The notes beneath the pieces were generated by a model. It made no database searches and was not told where the DNA came from. It saw only the letters and a program-made list of their open reading frames with translations. The position numbers were made by a program, and so were the translations under genes. Below, in pieces: positions 43,425 through 51,788 of a DNA stretch of 64,000 nucleotides (positions are counted from its first letter, which is position 1; every line of letters begins with the position of its first letter). The stretch comes from Sphingopyxis sp. MWB1 (GTDB lineage: Bacteria > Pseudomonadota > Alphaproteobacteria > Sphingomonadales > Sphingomonadaceae). The stretch spans positions 62,001-126,000 of the forward strand of contig NZ_JQFJ01000005.1 in NCBI RefSeq assembly GCF_000763945.1, in the 5' to 3' direction.

Positions 43425-44546
43425 CTATCGCTTGCGTCCGAAGCTGCGCCGCACATCAAATCGCTGAAGCTGCGGTGCATCAGGGCCGCTGCGCGGTGCG
43501 CGCGCACGAACCTCGAACTGCCCCCCGATCCCTTCGGCCATTCCGCGTTTCTGCCGCCATTCCTCGGCCAGCTTCTGCCGCTCGTCGGGACTTGAAGGCA
43601 TCAGTTCATCGGGAAGGGTGCGATCGTCGAATACCCGTTCGCGCGGGACATAGTCCGCCGCCTGAAAAGCATATTCGCGGTGCATCAGCGGCTCGATTTC
43701 ATAAAACGCCGCGTCCTCCTCCCTCGCCTCGATATGGCGCACCCGATAGGCCTCGCTATGGTCGTCGGGCCCGAAAATATCATTGTCGGGAATGACATAG
43801 CCACCTGCCATGGTCGCAACCTTCAGGAAACGCAGTATCGCGGCATAACTCGCCATCCACGGCAGTTCGGTCGGGGCAATGCGAATTTCACGCCCCACAA
43901 AATGCGCCGCGCCATAAGTCTGTATCCCGGCCAGCGCCTTGCCCGCGGCATTTTCTCCCCCGCCATAGAGAAAGGGGTGGACGTGAAGGGGCCCCGGCAC
44001 ATTGGCCGATGCCCCCGATGCCAAAGTTTCAAACATGTCGCCGGAAAGCAGCTGGTCGCTTTGCGTCCAGTGGACGGCGCTGGCCCCTGCCTCATCCATC
44101 AAGACGCGCGCCAATGTCGCGCATATCTCTATCCGCCGCAGCCATTGGGCCGATGTCTCGCCGGGGTCCTGATAGCCGATTTCGGACAGAAACTGATCGA
44201 TGCCCGGCGACGAAAGCCGGGCGCCATTCATCACCCCGACCAGAATATGGCTTTTGTGACGCAGCAGCCTTTCGGGGATGTCGGAGCAATAAAGGCGCGT
44301 GACCGCCGAACTCATGGCGGGCCGGAATATTTCCGGCTTGGCCGGTCCCGCCACATATTCCAGCGTGATCATCAAACCGCCGGGGCCAGCCAGCCGATAA
44401 AAGACGCCTGGCTTCGATTCCATGATATGATAGCCGACGCCGGTTCGCGCCGTCTCGATATGAATAAAATTGCGCAGCGCCGCGTCGAGAATATCAACCG
44501 GGGTTTCGAACAATAGCGCGGACTGAATCTGATGAGGGAAAGGCAT
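43425..44546 (-). CDS. DUF4261-like protein, function unknown
   Basis: 373 residues, acidic, without a signal peptide or membrane helix. Central features (ICATLARVLMDEAGASAVHWTQ, AGIQTYGAAHFVGREIRIAP, DNDIFGPDDHSEAYRVRHI) resemble DUF4261 proteins, where a W-containing block and a G-x-x-T-Y/F-G block occur. That call is from pattern memory. The C-terminal tail is basic (RRSFGRKR). ATG 44546 begins MPFPHQIQ; no strong ribosome-binding site was seen. Stand-alone gene between DUF421 and DUF202. Confidence 0.5.
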   Translation of the reverse strand: MPFPHQIQSALLFETPVDILDAALRNFIHIETARTGVGYHIMESKPGVFYRLAGPGGLMITLEYVAGPAKPEIFRPAMSSAVTRLYCSDIPERLLRHKSHILVGVMNGARLSSPGIDQFLSEIGYQDPGETSAQWLRRIEICATLARVLMDEAGASAVHWTQSDQLLSGDMFETLASGASANVPGPLHVHPFLYGGGENAAGKALAGIQTYGAAHFVGREIRIAPTELPWMASYAAILRFLKVATMAGGYVIPDNDIFGPDDHSEAYRVRHIEAREEDAAFYEIEPLMHREYAFQAADYVPRERVFDDRTLPDELMPSSPDERQKLAEEWRQKRGMAEGIGGQFEVRARAPRSGPDAPQLQRFDVRRSFGRKR

Positions 44547-44638
44547 GGCTGGCTCACGATCAAGAATCGACGCGCGCCTTCTCTCATCTTTATCTGTGAT
44601 TTCCGTTAATCTTGCGGCGCCGGCCTTCCCAACCCCGT

Positions 44639-45055
44639 TCAGCCACCCCTGATGTCGAGCAGCCAGATTGCGGCGACCAGTGCGAGCGCGCCCAGCGAAA
44701 ACATCACCGCGACCAGCCGCAACTTCATGCCCTTCAGCGGTTCGGCCTGATGCGCGCTCAGCCGCGCGTGGGTCGCGCATCCGTGCCGCTGCGCCGCCCA
44801 GAAGATAAACACCCCCATCAGGATGAAGAGCGTCGCAATGGCGCGCGGCACCCAATCGGGCTCCAGCCGCCCGAACAGGGCGTTAAAGCCAAGGCCAATG
44901 CCGACCGCCGCCATGCCCGTCCGCATCCAGCCCGCGAAGGTGCGCTCATTGGCCATCAGCGTGCGGTCTTCGGCCCAGGCGGTGCGTTCCTCGGCCAGGT
45001 CGGTGCGGTCGGCCTTGTCCTCCTTATCCTGTTCCTGCGCTTCGGCGTCGCTCAA
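44639..45055 (-). CDS. DUF202 family inner-membrane protein
   Basis: 138 residues. Acidic, Glu-rich N-terminus (residues 1-30), then the typical DUF202 start ERTFAGWMRTGMAAVGIGLGF and a total of three membrane segments. Function unknown. TTG start at 45055, overlapping the phoH stop as TTGA, so it is probably made by coupling with phoH. It sits in the position where ybeY follows in many other genomes. Confidence 0.82.
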   Translation of the reverse strand: MSDAEAQEQDKEDKADRTDLAEERTAWAEDRTLMANERTFAGWMRTGMAAVGIGLGFNALFGRLEPDWVPRAIATLFILMGVFIFWAAQRHGCATHARLSAHQAEPLKGMKLRLVAVMFSLGALALVAAIWLLDIRGG

Positions 45056-46059
45056 CTACCGGGACCTTCATAGGCTTCGACGATGCGCCCGACGATCGGG
45101 TGGCGCACCACATCGGCGCTGGTGAAACGGCTGACGTTGATGCCTTCGAGCCCTTCCAGCCGCGCGACCGCATCGGCCAGGCCCGAGGTGGCGGGCATCG
45201 GCAGGTCGACCTGCTTGGGGTCGCCGCAGATGACCATGCGGCTGTTCATCCCAAAGCGGGTGAGGAACATCTTCATCTGGGGAATAGTGGTATTCTGCGC
45301 TTCGTCGAGGATGATGAAAGCATCGGCCAGCGTACGCCCGCGCATGAAGGCAAGTGGCGCAATCTCGATCTCCCCGCTCGCGATGCGCCGCTCGACCTGC
45401 TCGGCGGGCAGGCAATCATGCAGCGCATCGTAAAGCGGGCGCAAATAGGGATCGACCTTTTCCTTCATGTCGCCGGGAAGAAAGCCCAGCTTCTCGCCCG
45501 CTTCGACCGCGGGACGCGACAGGATCAGCCGCTGGACGCTGCCGGTGATCAGCTGCGCCACCGCCTGCGCGACAGCGAGATAGGTTTTGCCCGTGCCCGC
45601 CGGGCCGAGCGCGAAAATCACATCGTCGCGCGCCAGCGCCTGCATATAGGGAATTTGCGACGGCGCGCGCGGCACGATCGTTTTCTTGCGCGTGCGGATC
45701 ATCACCGGCGGTGCTTCATTGCTTTCGTGGCGAATAATGCCGTCGAGCGTCGGCTGCGCGGTCATGGCGATCACCGCATCGACCAGCCCCGCGTCGGCCT
45801 CTTCACCGCGCTCGATGCGCGTATAAAGCTGGGTGAGCACATCGCGCGCCCGCGCTGCCGCTTCGGCCTCGCCCTCGATCTGGACGCGGTTGCCGCGCGC
45901 CGAAATATAGACGCCAAGGCGATTTTCGATGGCCACCAGATTGCGGTCAAATTCGCCGAACAATATTCCCAGCAATTGTGTTCGTTCAAATTCGGCCGAC
46001 AGATGGACGCGGTCGCCGGGTTCGGCGGGGGCAGCGGCGGTCATCGAACGTTTGGGCAC
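45052..46059 (-). CDS. PhoH-like ATPase
   Basis: 335 residues. The PhoH ATPase domain has Walker A GPAGTGKTYLA and Walker B-like FIILDEAQNTT. An N-terminal nucleic-acid-binding region with IENRLGVYISARGNRVQIEG (KH-like) is present. It is associated with RNA metabolism through YbeY. GTG 46059 has AGGAG 10 bases upstream; ATG 46044 would be too far. Between miaB and this gene is a short hairpin repeat at 46096-46115. Confidence 0.9.
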   Translation of the reverse strand: MPKRSMTAAAPAEPGDRVHLSAEFERTQLLGILFGEFDRNLVAIENRLGVYISARGNRVQIEGEAEAAARARDVLTQLYTRIERGEEADAGLVDAVIAMTAQPTLDGIIRHESNEAPPVMIRTRKKTIVPRAPSQIPYMQALARDDVIFALGPAGTGKTYLAVAQAVAQLITGSVQRLILSRPAVEAGEKLGFLPGDMKEKVDPYLRPLYDALHDCLPAEQVERRIASGEIEIAPLAFMRGRTLADAFIILDEAQNTTIPQMKMFLTRFGMNSRMVICGDPKQVDLPMPATSGLADAVARLEGLEGINVSRFTSADVVRHPIVGRIVEAYEGPGS

Positions 46060-46095
46060 GTGGGCAGGGCTCCTAGCTGATATTATATGCTGTGT

Positions 46096-46115
46096 ACTCC
46101 CGCAAAGGCGGGAGT
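46096..46115. repeat. Perfect inverted repeat ACTCCCGC-AAAG-GCGGGAGT
   Basis: 8-bp arms with a 4-base loop, in the 135-bp gap between miaB and phoH. The arm sequence resembles dispersed hairpins common in sphingomonad intergenic DNA. It may act as an attenuator or processing site inside the operon. Confidence 0.45.
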
Positions 46116-46194
46116 CCATCACCTGTGGCTATAGAATGCGACGGATGGAAATGGGCTCCAGCCTTACCAGGAGCACAGCCTTTCCAAAGCGGCA

Positions 46195-47559
46195 TCAAGC
46201 GACGGCTTCCATCAACGGCTCGGCGCCAAGGCTGTTCGGCCCCGCCGAGGTGATGCGAACGTCGATCATGTCGCCGATGGCGAGCCCAGGCGCGATGACA
46301 TGCACCGACTGGAGCCACGGCGATTTGCCGATGAGTTGCCCCTCCAGCTTGCCCTTGCGTTCGAGCAGCAGCTGCGTCGTGCGCCCGACGGTGGCTTCGT
46401 TGAACGCCTGCTGCTGCTGGTTCAGCAGCGCCTGCAGCCGCTGGAGCCGCTCGTTCATCACCGCCTCTTCGACCTGGTCGTCCATCGTCGCGGCCGGCGT
46501 GCCGGGGCGGCGCGAATATTTGAAGCTGTACGCCATCGCATATTCGGTCGCGCGGACGATATCGAGCGTCGCGTCGAAATCCGCATCGCTTTCGCCGGGG
46601 AAGCCGACGATGAAGTCGCCCGAAATCGCGATGTCGGGGCGCGCGGCGCGGACGCGCTCGATAATCTTCAGATAGCTGTCGACGCTGTGGCTGCGGTTCA
46701 TCGCGGCGAGGATGCGGTCGCTGCCTGCCTGCACCGGCAGGTGAAGGAAGGGCATCAGCTTTTCGACCTCGCCATGCGCGCCGATCAGCCCGTCGGTCAT
46801 CATGTCATTGGGGTGGCTGGTGGTATAGCGAATGCGCTCCAACCCATCCTCTTTCGCAAGCGCGCGGATCAACCCATCGAGCCCGATGGCGCGCCCCTTG
46901 TCATCCTCGCCGTCCCATGCATTCACATTCTGGCCGAGCAAGGTGATCTCGCGCACCCCGCCCTCGACCAGCGCGCGCGCCTCAGCGATCAGGTCAGCAA
47001 AAGGCCGGCTGATTTCGGCCCCGCGCGTATAGGGAACCACGCAATAGGTGCAGAATTTGTCGCACCCTTCCTGCACGGTCAGAAAAGCGGTCGGGCGTTG
47101 TCCGCCCGCGCGCTTGGGCAGCGCGCCGAATTTGCTTTCAAGCGGCATGTCGAGGTCGACCGCCTTTTCGCCGCATTCCGCGCGCGCGATAAGGTCGGGC
47201 AGGCGGTGATAGGCCTGCGGGCCGACAACCACATCGACACTCGGCGCACGGCGCGCAATTTCGGCGCCCTCGGCCTGCGCGACACAGCCTGCAACGGCGA
47301 TGGTCGGGCGGCTGCCGTCGGCGCGCTTCAGTCGGCCAATGTCCGAATAGACTTTCTCGGCGGCCTTTTCGCGGATGTGACAGGTGTTGAGCACGACCAG
47401 ATCGGCCTCGCCCCCGTCGGCGGCGGGGACATAGCCTTGCGATCCCAGCATCTCGGCCATTCGTTCGCCGTCATAGACATTCATCTGGCAGCCGAAGGAT
47501 TTGACGTGGAAGGTTTTGGGACCTTTTTGGGCGTCAGTCTTGGAGGAGTCGGAAGTCAT
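46195..47559 (-). CDS. miaB: tRNA-2-methylthio-N6-dimethylallyladenosine synthase MiaB
   Basis: 454 residues. UPF0004 N-terminal domain ([33 protein letters not shown]), radical SAM domain with CDKFCTYC, and a C-terminal TRAM domain. It methylthiolates A37 of tRNAs that read UNN codons. ATG 47559 is a normal start, 7 bp after plsC. Same-strand block fur-plsC-miaB-phoH-DUF202. Confidence 0.97.
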   Translation of the reverse strand: MTSDSSKTDAQKGPKTFHVKSFGCQMNVYDGERMAEMLGSQGYVPAADGGEADLVVLNTCHIREKAAEKVYSDIGRLKRADGSRPTIAVAGCVAQAEGAEIARRAPSVDVVVGPQAYHRLPDLIARAECGEKAVDLDMPLESKFGALPKRAGGQRPTAFLTVQEGCDKFCTYCVVPYTRGAEISRPFADLIAEARALVEGGVREITLLGQNVNAWDGEDDKGRAIGLDGLIRALAKEDGLERIRYTTSHPNDMMTDGLIGAHGEVEKLMPFLHLPVQAGSDRILAAMNRSHSVDSYLKIIERVRAARPDIAISGDFIVGFPGESDADFDATLDIVRATEYAMAYSFKYSRRPGTPAATMDDQVEEAVMNERLQRLQALLNQQQQAFNEATVGRTTQLLLERKGKLEGQLIGKSPWLQSVHVIAPGLAIGDMIDVRITSAGPNSLGAEPLMEAVA

Positions 47560-47566
47560 CGGCGCG

Positions 47567-48364
47567 CTATAGGCGATGCGGGGCGTCGGCGGAAGGGCGC
47601 GCGGTTTCGCTCATCCGATGCGCGATGGCGGCGCGGGCGGCCTGCCCCAGCGCCTTGCGATCCCGCTCAGCCGCATCGGGCAGCGGCTCAAGATAATGGA
47701 TAACCAGCTCGATCGGGCGGCTTCGCGCGAGCAGCCGCTTGAAATTGTCGAGCCCCGATTCCGGGTTAAGCCAGGCAACATCCGCACTTTCCGGCCCATA
47801 ATCGAGGAAAACGGGCTGCACCCGAAGCCCCGGCGGCGTCGGGATTACCGCCTGAAGCAGCGCGGGCCGAAAGGGCAGAAGCCCCTGCCCCGCCCCCGTT
47901 GTCCCTTCGGGAAACAGCGTGACGGGACGCCCGTCGGCCAGCGCATCGCGCAGGCTCTTCGTCTGGTCATGGATGGCGCGGCGATCCTCGCGCTGGACAT
48001 AGACGGTGCGATTCTGGTCGGCGAGCCATCCCAGCAACGGCGTATCGGCGACTTCCGCCTTCGACACAAAGGCCGATCGCGCCGCGCCGCCCAGCGCCAA
48101 TATGTCGAGCCAGCTCACATGGTTGGAAACGAACAGGACGTCGCGCCGCAGCCGCGTGCCCGTGGTGCGGATACGCAGCCCCGCCAGCCATCCCGCCGCG
48201 TTCAAAAAGGCCATCACCATGGGCGATGGCCGCCCGACGGCGCGGTACAACAGGTGGGGAACGATCAGAAAGAGAAGCGTCAGCGCCATCAGCAACAGGC
48301 GGACGACCAGCCGCCAGCTTATGCGCGCAGCCTCAGCCCTTGTCGCGGCCGATGGCGACACCAT
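47567..48364 (-). CDS. plsC: 1-acyl-sn-glycerol-3-phosphate acyltransferase family protein
   Basis: 265 residues. N-terminal membrane helix ([21 protein letters not shown]), acyltransferase motifs NHVSWLD (H-x4-D) and FPEGTTG. It makes phosphatidic acid from lysophosphatidate. ATG 48364 follows GGAG and overlaps the 3' end of fur by 32 bp. The frame is open to 48412, but that would run further into fur. Confidence 0.88.
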   Translation of the reverse strand: MVSPSAATRAEAARISWRLVVRLLLMALTLLFLIVPHLLYRAVGRPSPMVMAFLNAAGWLAGLRIRTTGTRLRRDVLFVSNHVSWLDILALGGAARSAFVSKAEVADTPLLGWLADQNRTVYVQREDRRAIHDQTKSLRDALADGRPVTLFPEGTTGAGQGLLPFRPALLQAVIPTPPGLRVQPVFLDYGPESADVAWLNPESGLDNFKRLLARSRPIELVIHYLEPLPDAAERDRKALGQAARAAIAHRMSETARPSADAPHRL

Positions 48365-48758
48365 AAAGCTCCATGCGATGATCGACGAGGCGATAGCCGA
48401 GCCGTTCGGCAATCACTTTTTGCAGCGCCTCCAGTTCGGGATCGACAAATTCGATCACCTTGCCGGTTTCGACATCGATCAGATGATCATGATGCGCCTC
48501 GGGCGCCGCTTCATAGCGTGAACGGCCATCGCCGAAATCATGGCGGTCCAAAATGCCCGCTTCTTCGAACAGGCGCACGGTGCGATAAACGGTCGCGATC
48601 GAAATGCCGCTATCGATGGCCGAGGCGCGCTCATACAGCGTTTCGACATCGGGATGGTCCTGCGATTCCGAAATGACACGCGCGATGACGCGCCGCTGTT
48701 CGGTGATGCGAAGCCCCTTTTCCTGGCACAGAGCTTCAAGATCGATGGTACCGGACAT
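48333..48758 (-). CDS. Fur-family metal-responsive regulator
   Basis: 141 residues, typical Fur length. Winged-helix DNA-binding domain (LRITEQRRVIARVIS, ISIATVYRTVRLFEEAGIL), dimerisation domain with EAHHDHLID as the metal-binding His-rich motif. The C-terminal Cys-x2-Cys of some Fur proteins is absent, as in other alphaproteobacterial Fur/Mur. ATG 48758 is preferred, because a promoter candidate (48804-48832) would start transcription near 48797, downstream of ATG 48803. Regulator most likely acting at 18394 and 42722. Confidence 0.9.
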   Translation of the reverse strand: MSGTIDLEALCQEKGLRITEQRRVIARVISESQDHPDVETLYERASAIDSGISIATVYRTVRLFEEAGILDRHDFGDGRSRYEAAPEAHHDHLIDVETGKVIEFVDPELEALQKVIAERLGYRLVDHRMELYGVAIGRDKG

Positions 48759-48803
48759 GGGGGCCTTTCCTGCCTGTGCAGTCGTGTCGTAATCTTGTCT
48801 CAT

Positions 48804-48832
48804 TCTATAGGATGGGGGGACGCATAGAACAA
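48804..48832 (-). promoter_or_regulatory. Promoter candidate for fur
   Basis: TTGTTC (48827-48832) and TATAGA (48804-48809), spaced 17 bp on the minus strand. Expected start of transcription is near 48797. The -35 overlaps the tail of the mucR terminator. Confidence 0.35.
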
Positions 48833-48854
48833 GGGCGGCACCCCCGTGCCGCCC
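48833..48854 (-). terminator. Intrinsic terminator of mucR
   Basis: GGGCGGCAC (48833-48841) and GTGCCGCCC (48846-48854) around a CCCC loop, followed on the minus strand by TTGTT. It lies 26 bp after the mucR stop. Confidence 0.65.
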
Positions 48855-48879
48855 CCGATCTTTTCAAGGCTGAAAAACC

Positions 48880-49311
48880 TTAGGCGCCCTTGCGCTTGCG
48901 GCCGCCCCCGCGGCCCTTTGTGCCCAAACCGATCTGCTTGGCCAGTTCGCGGCGCTTTTCGGCATAATTGGGCGCGACCATCGGATAGTCGGCCGGAAGT
49001 CCCCATTTGGCGCGATAGTCATCGGGCGTCATACCATAATGCGTCATCAAGTGGCGACGCAGCATCTTAAGCTTCTTGCCATCTTCGAGACAGATAATAT
49101 GGTCGGGTTTGACCGAGGCGCGGATGGAAACCGCTGGTACGGGCTTTTCTTCTTCTACGGGTTCACTTCCAAGCGCCGCGAGCGCTGAATGAACATTATT
49201 GATGACGAGCGCGAGATCAGAGATCGCGACACTATTGTTGCTGACATGGGCGGCGACAATGTCCGCCGTCAGCGTGACCAGCATTTCATTGCTATCGGCC
49301 TGTTCCGACAT
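48880..49311 (-). CDS. mucR: MucR/Ros family zinc-finger regulator
   Basis: 143 residues. The zinc-finger segment is C74-x-x-D77-x9-H87-x3-H91 (IICLEDGKKLKMLRRHLMTHY), so the second zinc Cys is replaced by Asp. This replacement also occurs in some Mesorhizobium relatives of Ros and in sphingomonads. Basic C-terminal tail (GTKGRGGGRKRKGA). MucR proteins are global regulators, often H-NS-like. ATG 49311. Confidence 0.88.
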   Translation of the reverse strand: MSEQADSNEMLVTLTADIVAAHVSNNSVAISDLALVINNVHSALAALGSEPVEEEKPVPAVSIRASVKPDHIICLEDGKKLKMLRRHLMTHYGMTPDDYRAKWGLPADYPMVAPNYAEKRRELAKQIGLGTKGRGGGRKRKGA

Positions 49312-49441
49312 ACGACCTATCCTTTATTTTGAGACCGGCTTTGGTTTGATTATCGTTGTGGGAGATAGCCCCCGCGCTGGTCGATGCCATTTTGGTAGCA
49401 ATTTCGCAACGCTTGTTTTATCAATCTTAATTCAAAATGGG

Positions 49442-49900
49442 TCAACGCCGCATGGTAATGGCGTCGCGCAACACAGCATCTTTGCCGCGATAATAGGACG
49501 GACGCCGTCCTGCTTCAGAAAAACCTGCCTGCTTATAAAGATATATGGCTTCATTATCCGCGCGCATTTCAAGGAAATATTCGTCTGCCCCGCGTGCGCT
49601 CGCCCACTGCTGCCAATCATCCAGCAAGAGCTGGCCTATCCCGCGCCGCCGAAAGCACGGGTCGACCGCCAACAATAGTAATTCGCTTTCTGGGCCAGCA
49701 ATGCGGGCCGCGTAAAATCCGCAAGGCTGTCCCCCCTCACGAGCCAGCATAATATGCGCCGATGGCAAGGCAAATAAAGTCAACAGCTGGGCCGCGCTCC
49801 ATGCCTCACCGTAAAGCGGGTCAAAAGCGGCATCCATGACTTGCATCACGTCATTGAGGTCGGCGACACGCGCCTCTGTCAACTCAATCGCTGCGCTCAT
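49442..49900 (-). CDS. rimI: Ribosomal protein S18-alanine N-acetyltransferase RimI
   Basis: 152 residues. GNAT fold with acetyl-CoA loop RRRGIGQLLL and the C-terminal FLEMRADNEAIYLYKQAGF, the RimI-type signature. It acetylates the N-terminus of S18. ATG overlaps the tsaB stop as ATGA, matching the common tsaB-rimI pair. Confidence 0.9.
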   Translation of the reverse strand: MSAAIELTEARVADLNDVMQVMDAAFDPLYGEAWSAAQLLTLFALPSAHIMLAREGGQPCGFYAARIAGPESELLLLAVDPCFRRRGIGQLLLDDWQQWASARGADEYFLEMRADNEAIYLYKQAGFSEAGRRPSYYRGKDAVLRDAITMRR

Positions 49901-50514
49901 CGCGCCGCCATCGGCTTGGCATCGGGCGCACGGCCATAAATGGGGGTGGGCGGATCGAAACAGCTATTGTCCGGCAAGAATGGGAAAGCCCGCGCGTCGG
50001 GACTGCAGGACAGGGCACGCCCATGACCGCGCTGTTCAACAAAAGCTTCTGCCCGATTGCCGATTACCAGCGCATCTTCATGACCGATCGCGACATCGGG
50101 CAAGAGCGAGCGCATTTGCCCCCGCGGCGCCAACTGGTCATCGAAAGGCTGGACGAACCATTGGCCATGGCCGCCCTCCATCACCACCAGCGCGCCGTTC
50201 CCGGCCTGCACCTCTTCCCGGTGGGCCGCGGCCACCAGGGCCAGCGTCGAGAAACCGCGCACCGGCACGTCCCAACCAAAGCCGAGCGCGCGCGCGGCGG
50301 CGACCCCGATCCGCACCCCGGCAAAACTCCCCGGCCCGCACCCGACAAAAATGGCGCCGGCCCGGCCGCCGCCTTCAAGTTCGGCGATAAAGGGCAGCAG
50401 CTTTTCGGCATGGCCGCGCCCGATAATCGCATGGCGATGATCGACCAGCGCGCCCTCGTCGAACAGCGCCACCGAACAAGCCTCACTTGCCGAATCGATG
50501 ACCAGTTGCCGCAT
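49897..50514 (-). CDS. tsaB: tRNA threonylcarbamoyladenosine synthesis protein TsaB
   Basis: 205 residues. ASKHA-fold N-terminus (LVIDSASEACSVALFD), then VGCGPGSFAGVRIGVAAARALG, the characteristic TsaB motif. It supports TsaD in making t6A37 on tRNAs. ATG 50514 is used; the TTG at 50517 is not needed. Coupled with rimI. Confidence 0.93.
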   Translation of the reverse strand: MRQLVIDSASEACSVALFDEGALVDHRHAIIGRGHAEKLLPFIAELEGGGRAGAIFVGCGPGSFAGVRIGVAAARALGFGWDVPVRGFSTLALVAAAHREEVQAGNGALVVMEGGHGQWFVQPFDDQLAPRGQMRSLLPDVAIGHEDALVIGNRAEAFVEQRGHGRALSCSPDARAFPFLPDNSCFDPPTPIYGRAPDAKPMAAR

Positions 50515-50532
50515 CAAAAGACCGCCCGTACG

Positions 50533-51126
50533 TCAGTCGATACGATTGAAGCGGTCGAACGCGGGACGCGGGCTGCGATCAAAAATCGTTGCGGGGTCGC
50601 CATAGCCCAAGGTCGAAATGAAATTGCTTTTCCATTTCGGCTCGCCTGCGAAAAGCGCCTTGTCGACCGCCTCATTGTCAAAGCCCGACATGGGCCCGGT
50701 GTCGAGACCCAGCGCCCGCGCCGCCATGATGAAATAGGCACCCTGCAGGCTGCTGTTGCGAAAGGCCGTGGCCTCCGCCAGCGCATCCTTGCCTGCAAAC
50801 CAGCTTCGCGCATCGTCGTGCGGAAATAATTCAGGCAGATGCTCGTAAAACTCGATATCCATCGCAATGATCGCGGTGACGGGCGCCTTCAATATCTTGG
50901 CGCCATTGCTGGGCATCGAAAGATCGGCCAGCTTTTTCTTCGCTTCATCGGATACGCACCAGATGATGCGCGCTGGCAGGCTGTTCGCGCTTGTCGGGCC
51001 ATATTTCATCAGATCCCAGATCTGATGCAGCTGCGCCTCGCTGACCGGCTTGTCGAGATAGCCATTATAGGTACGCGCGGTGCGAAACAACTGGTCGAGG
51101 GCGCGGTCCGAAAGTGGCTCGCTCAT
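50533..51126 (-). CDS. Nitroreductase-family flavin enzyme, RutE/malonic semialdehyde reductase-like
   Basis: 197 residues. Starts LDQLFRTARTYNGYLDKPVS and has KYGPTSANSLPARI, matching the malonic semialdehyde reductase RutE type of the nitroreductase superfamily. Other rut genes are not near, so a role in uracil breakdown is uncertain; general aldehyde or nitro-compound reduction is equally possible. GGAGA is 7 bases before ATG 51126. Confidence 0.78.
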   Translation of the reverse strand: MSEPLSDRALDQLFRTARTYNGYLDKPVSEAQLHQIWDLMKYGPTSANSLPARIIWCVSDEAKKKLADLSMPSNGAKILKAPVTAIIAMDIEFYEHLPELFPHDDARSWFAGKDALAEATAFRNSSLQGAYFIMAARALGLDTGPMSGFDNEAVDKALFAGEPKWKSNFISTLGYGDPATIFDRSPRPAFDRFNRID

Positions 51127-51148
51127 GGCCAAGTCTCCTGCGGATTGG

Positions 51149-51727
51149 TCAGACAGCGTGAACCGCCGTCACTTCGGGAACATAATGTTTAAGGAGCGAT
51201 TCAATACCGTGCTTCAAGGTGGCGGTCGATGACGGGCATCCCGCGCAAGCGCCCTGCATTTTCAGATAGACATTGCCCTTGTCAAACCCGCGATAGACAA
51301 TGTCGCCGCCATCATTGGCAACGGCGGGCCGGACGCGGGTTTCGATCAACTCCTTGATCTGTGCGATAATATCGGCGTCCGCGGGATCATCGGCAAACCC
51401 GCCCTCCTCTTCCACGGGAACGGCGATACCCGCCGCACTCGCGGGATGGAACAACGGCAGATCGGCCAGAAAATGGTCCATGACGATGCCCAGAACATCG
51501 GGTTTCACATCATTCCATTCAGCGCCCGGTGCAATGGTCACCGAGATGAAGTCGCGGCCAAAGAAAACGCCGGTGACGTCGCCCAAAGTGAAAAGCGCAG
51601 TCGCAAGCGGCGATGCCTCGGCTTCTTCGGGGCTGGCAAAGTCGCGCGTGCCGCTTTCCATCACGGGGCGACCGGGCAGAAATTTGACCGTCGCGGGGTT
51701 CGGGGTCGATTCGGTTTCGATCAGCAT
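51149..51727 (-). CDS. NifU C-terminal domain Fe-S scaffold (Nfu)
   Basis: 192 residues. Nfu-N domain (MLIETESTPNPATVKFLPGR) and NifU C-terminal domain with CAGCPSSTATLKHGIE. The CxxC binds a [4Fe-4S] cluster for transfer to client enzymes. ATG 51727 fits the family start; ATG 51736 is also in frame. Divergent from the DUF429-like gene, 61 bp away. Confidence 0.9.
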   Translation of the reverse strand: MLIETESTPNPATVKFLPGRPVMESGTRDFASPEEAEASPLATALFTLGDVTGVFFGRDFISVTIAPGAEWNDVKPDVLGIVMDHFLADLPLFHPASAAGIAVPVEEEGGFADDPADADIIAQIKELIETRVRPAVANDGGDIVYRGFDKGNVYLKMQGACAGCPSSTATLKHGIESLLKHYVPEVTAVHAV

Positions 51728-51788
51728 GAGGCGCATGTGGGGCCGAAGGGCGCTTTGTGCAAGCACAGCGCGGGCGTAAGGGGCAAGG

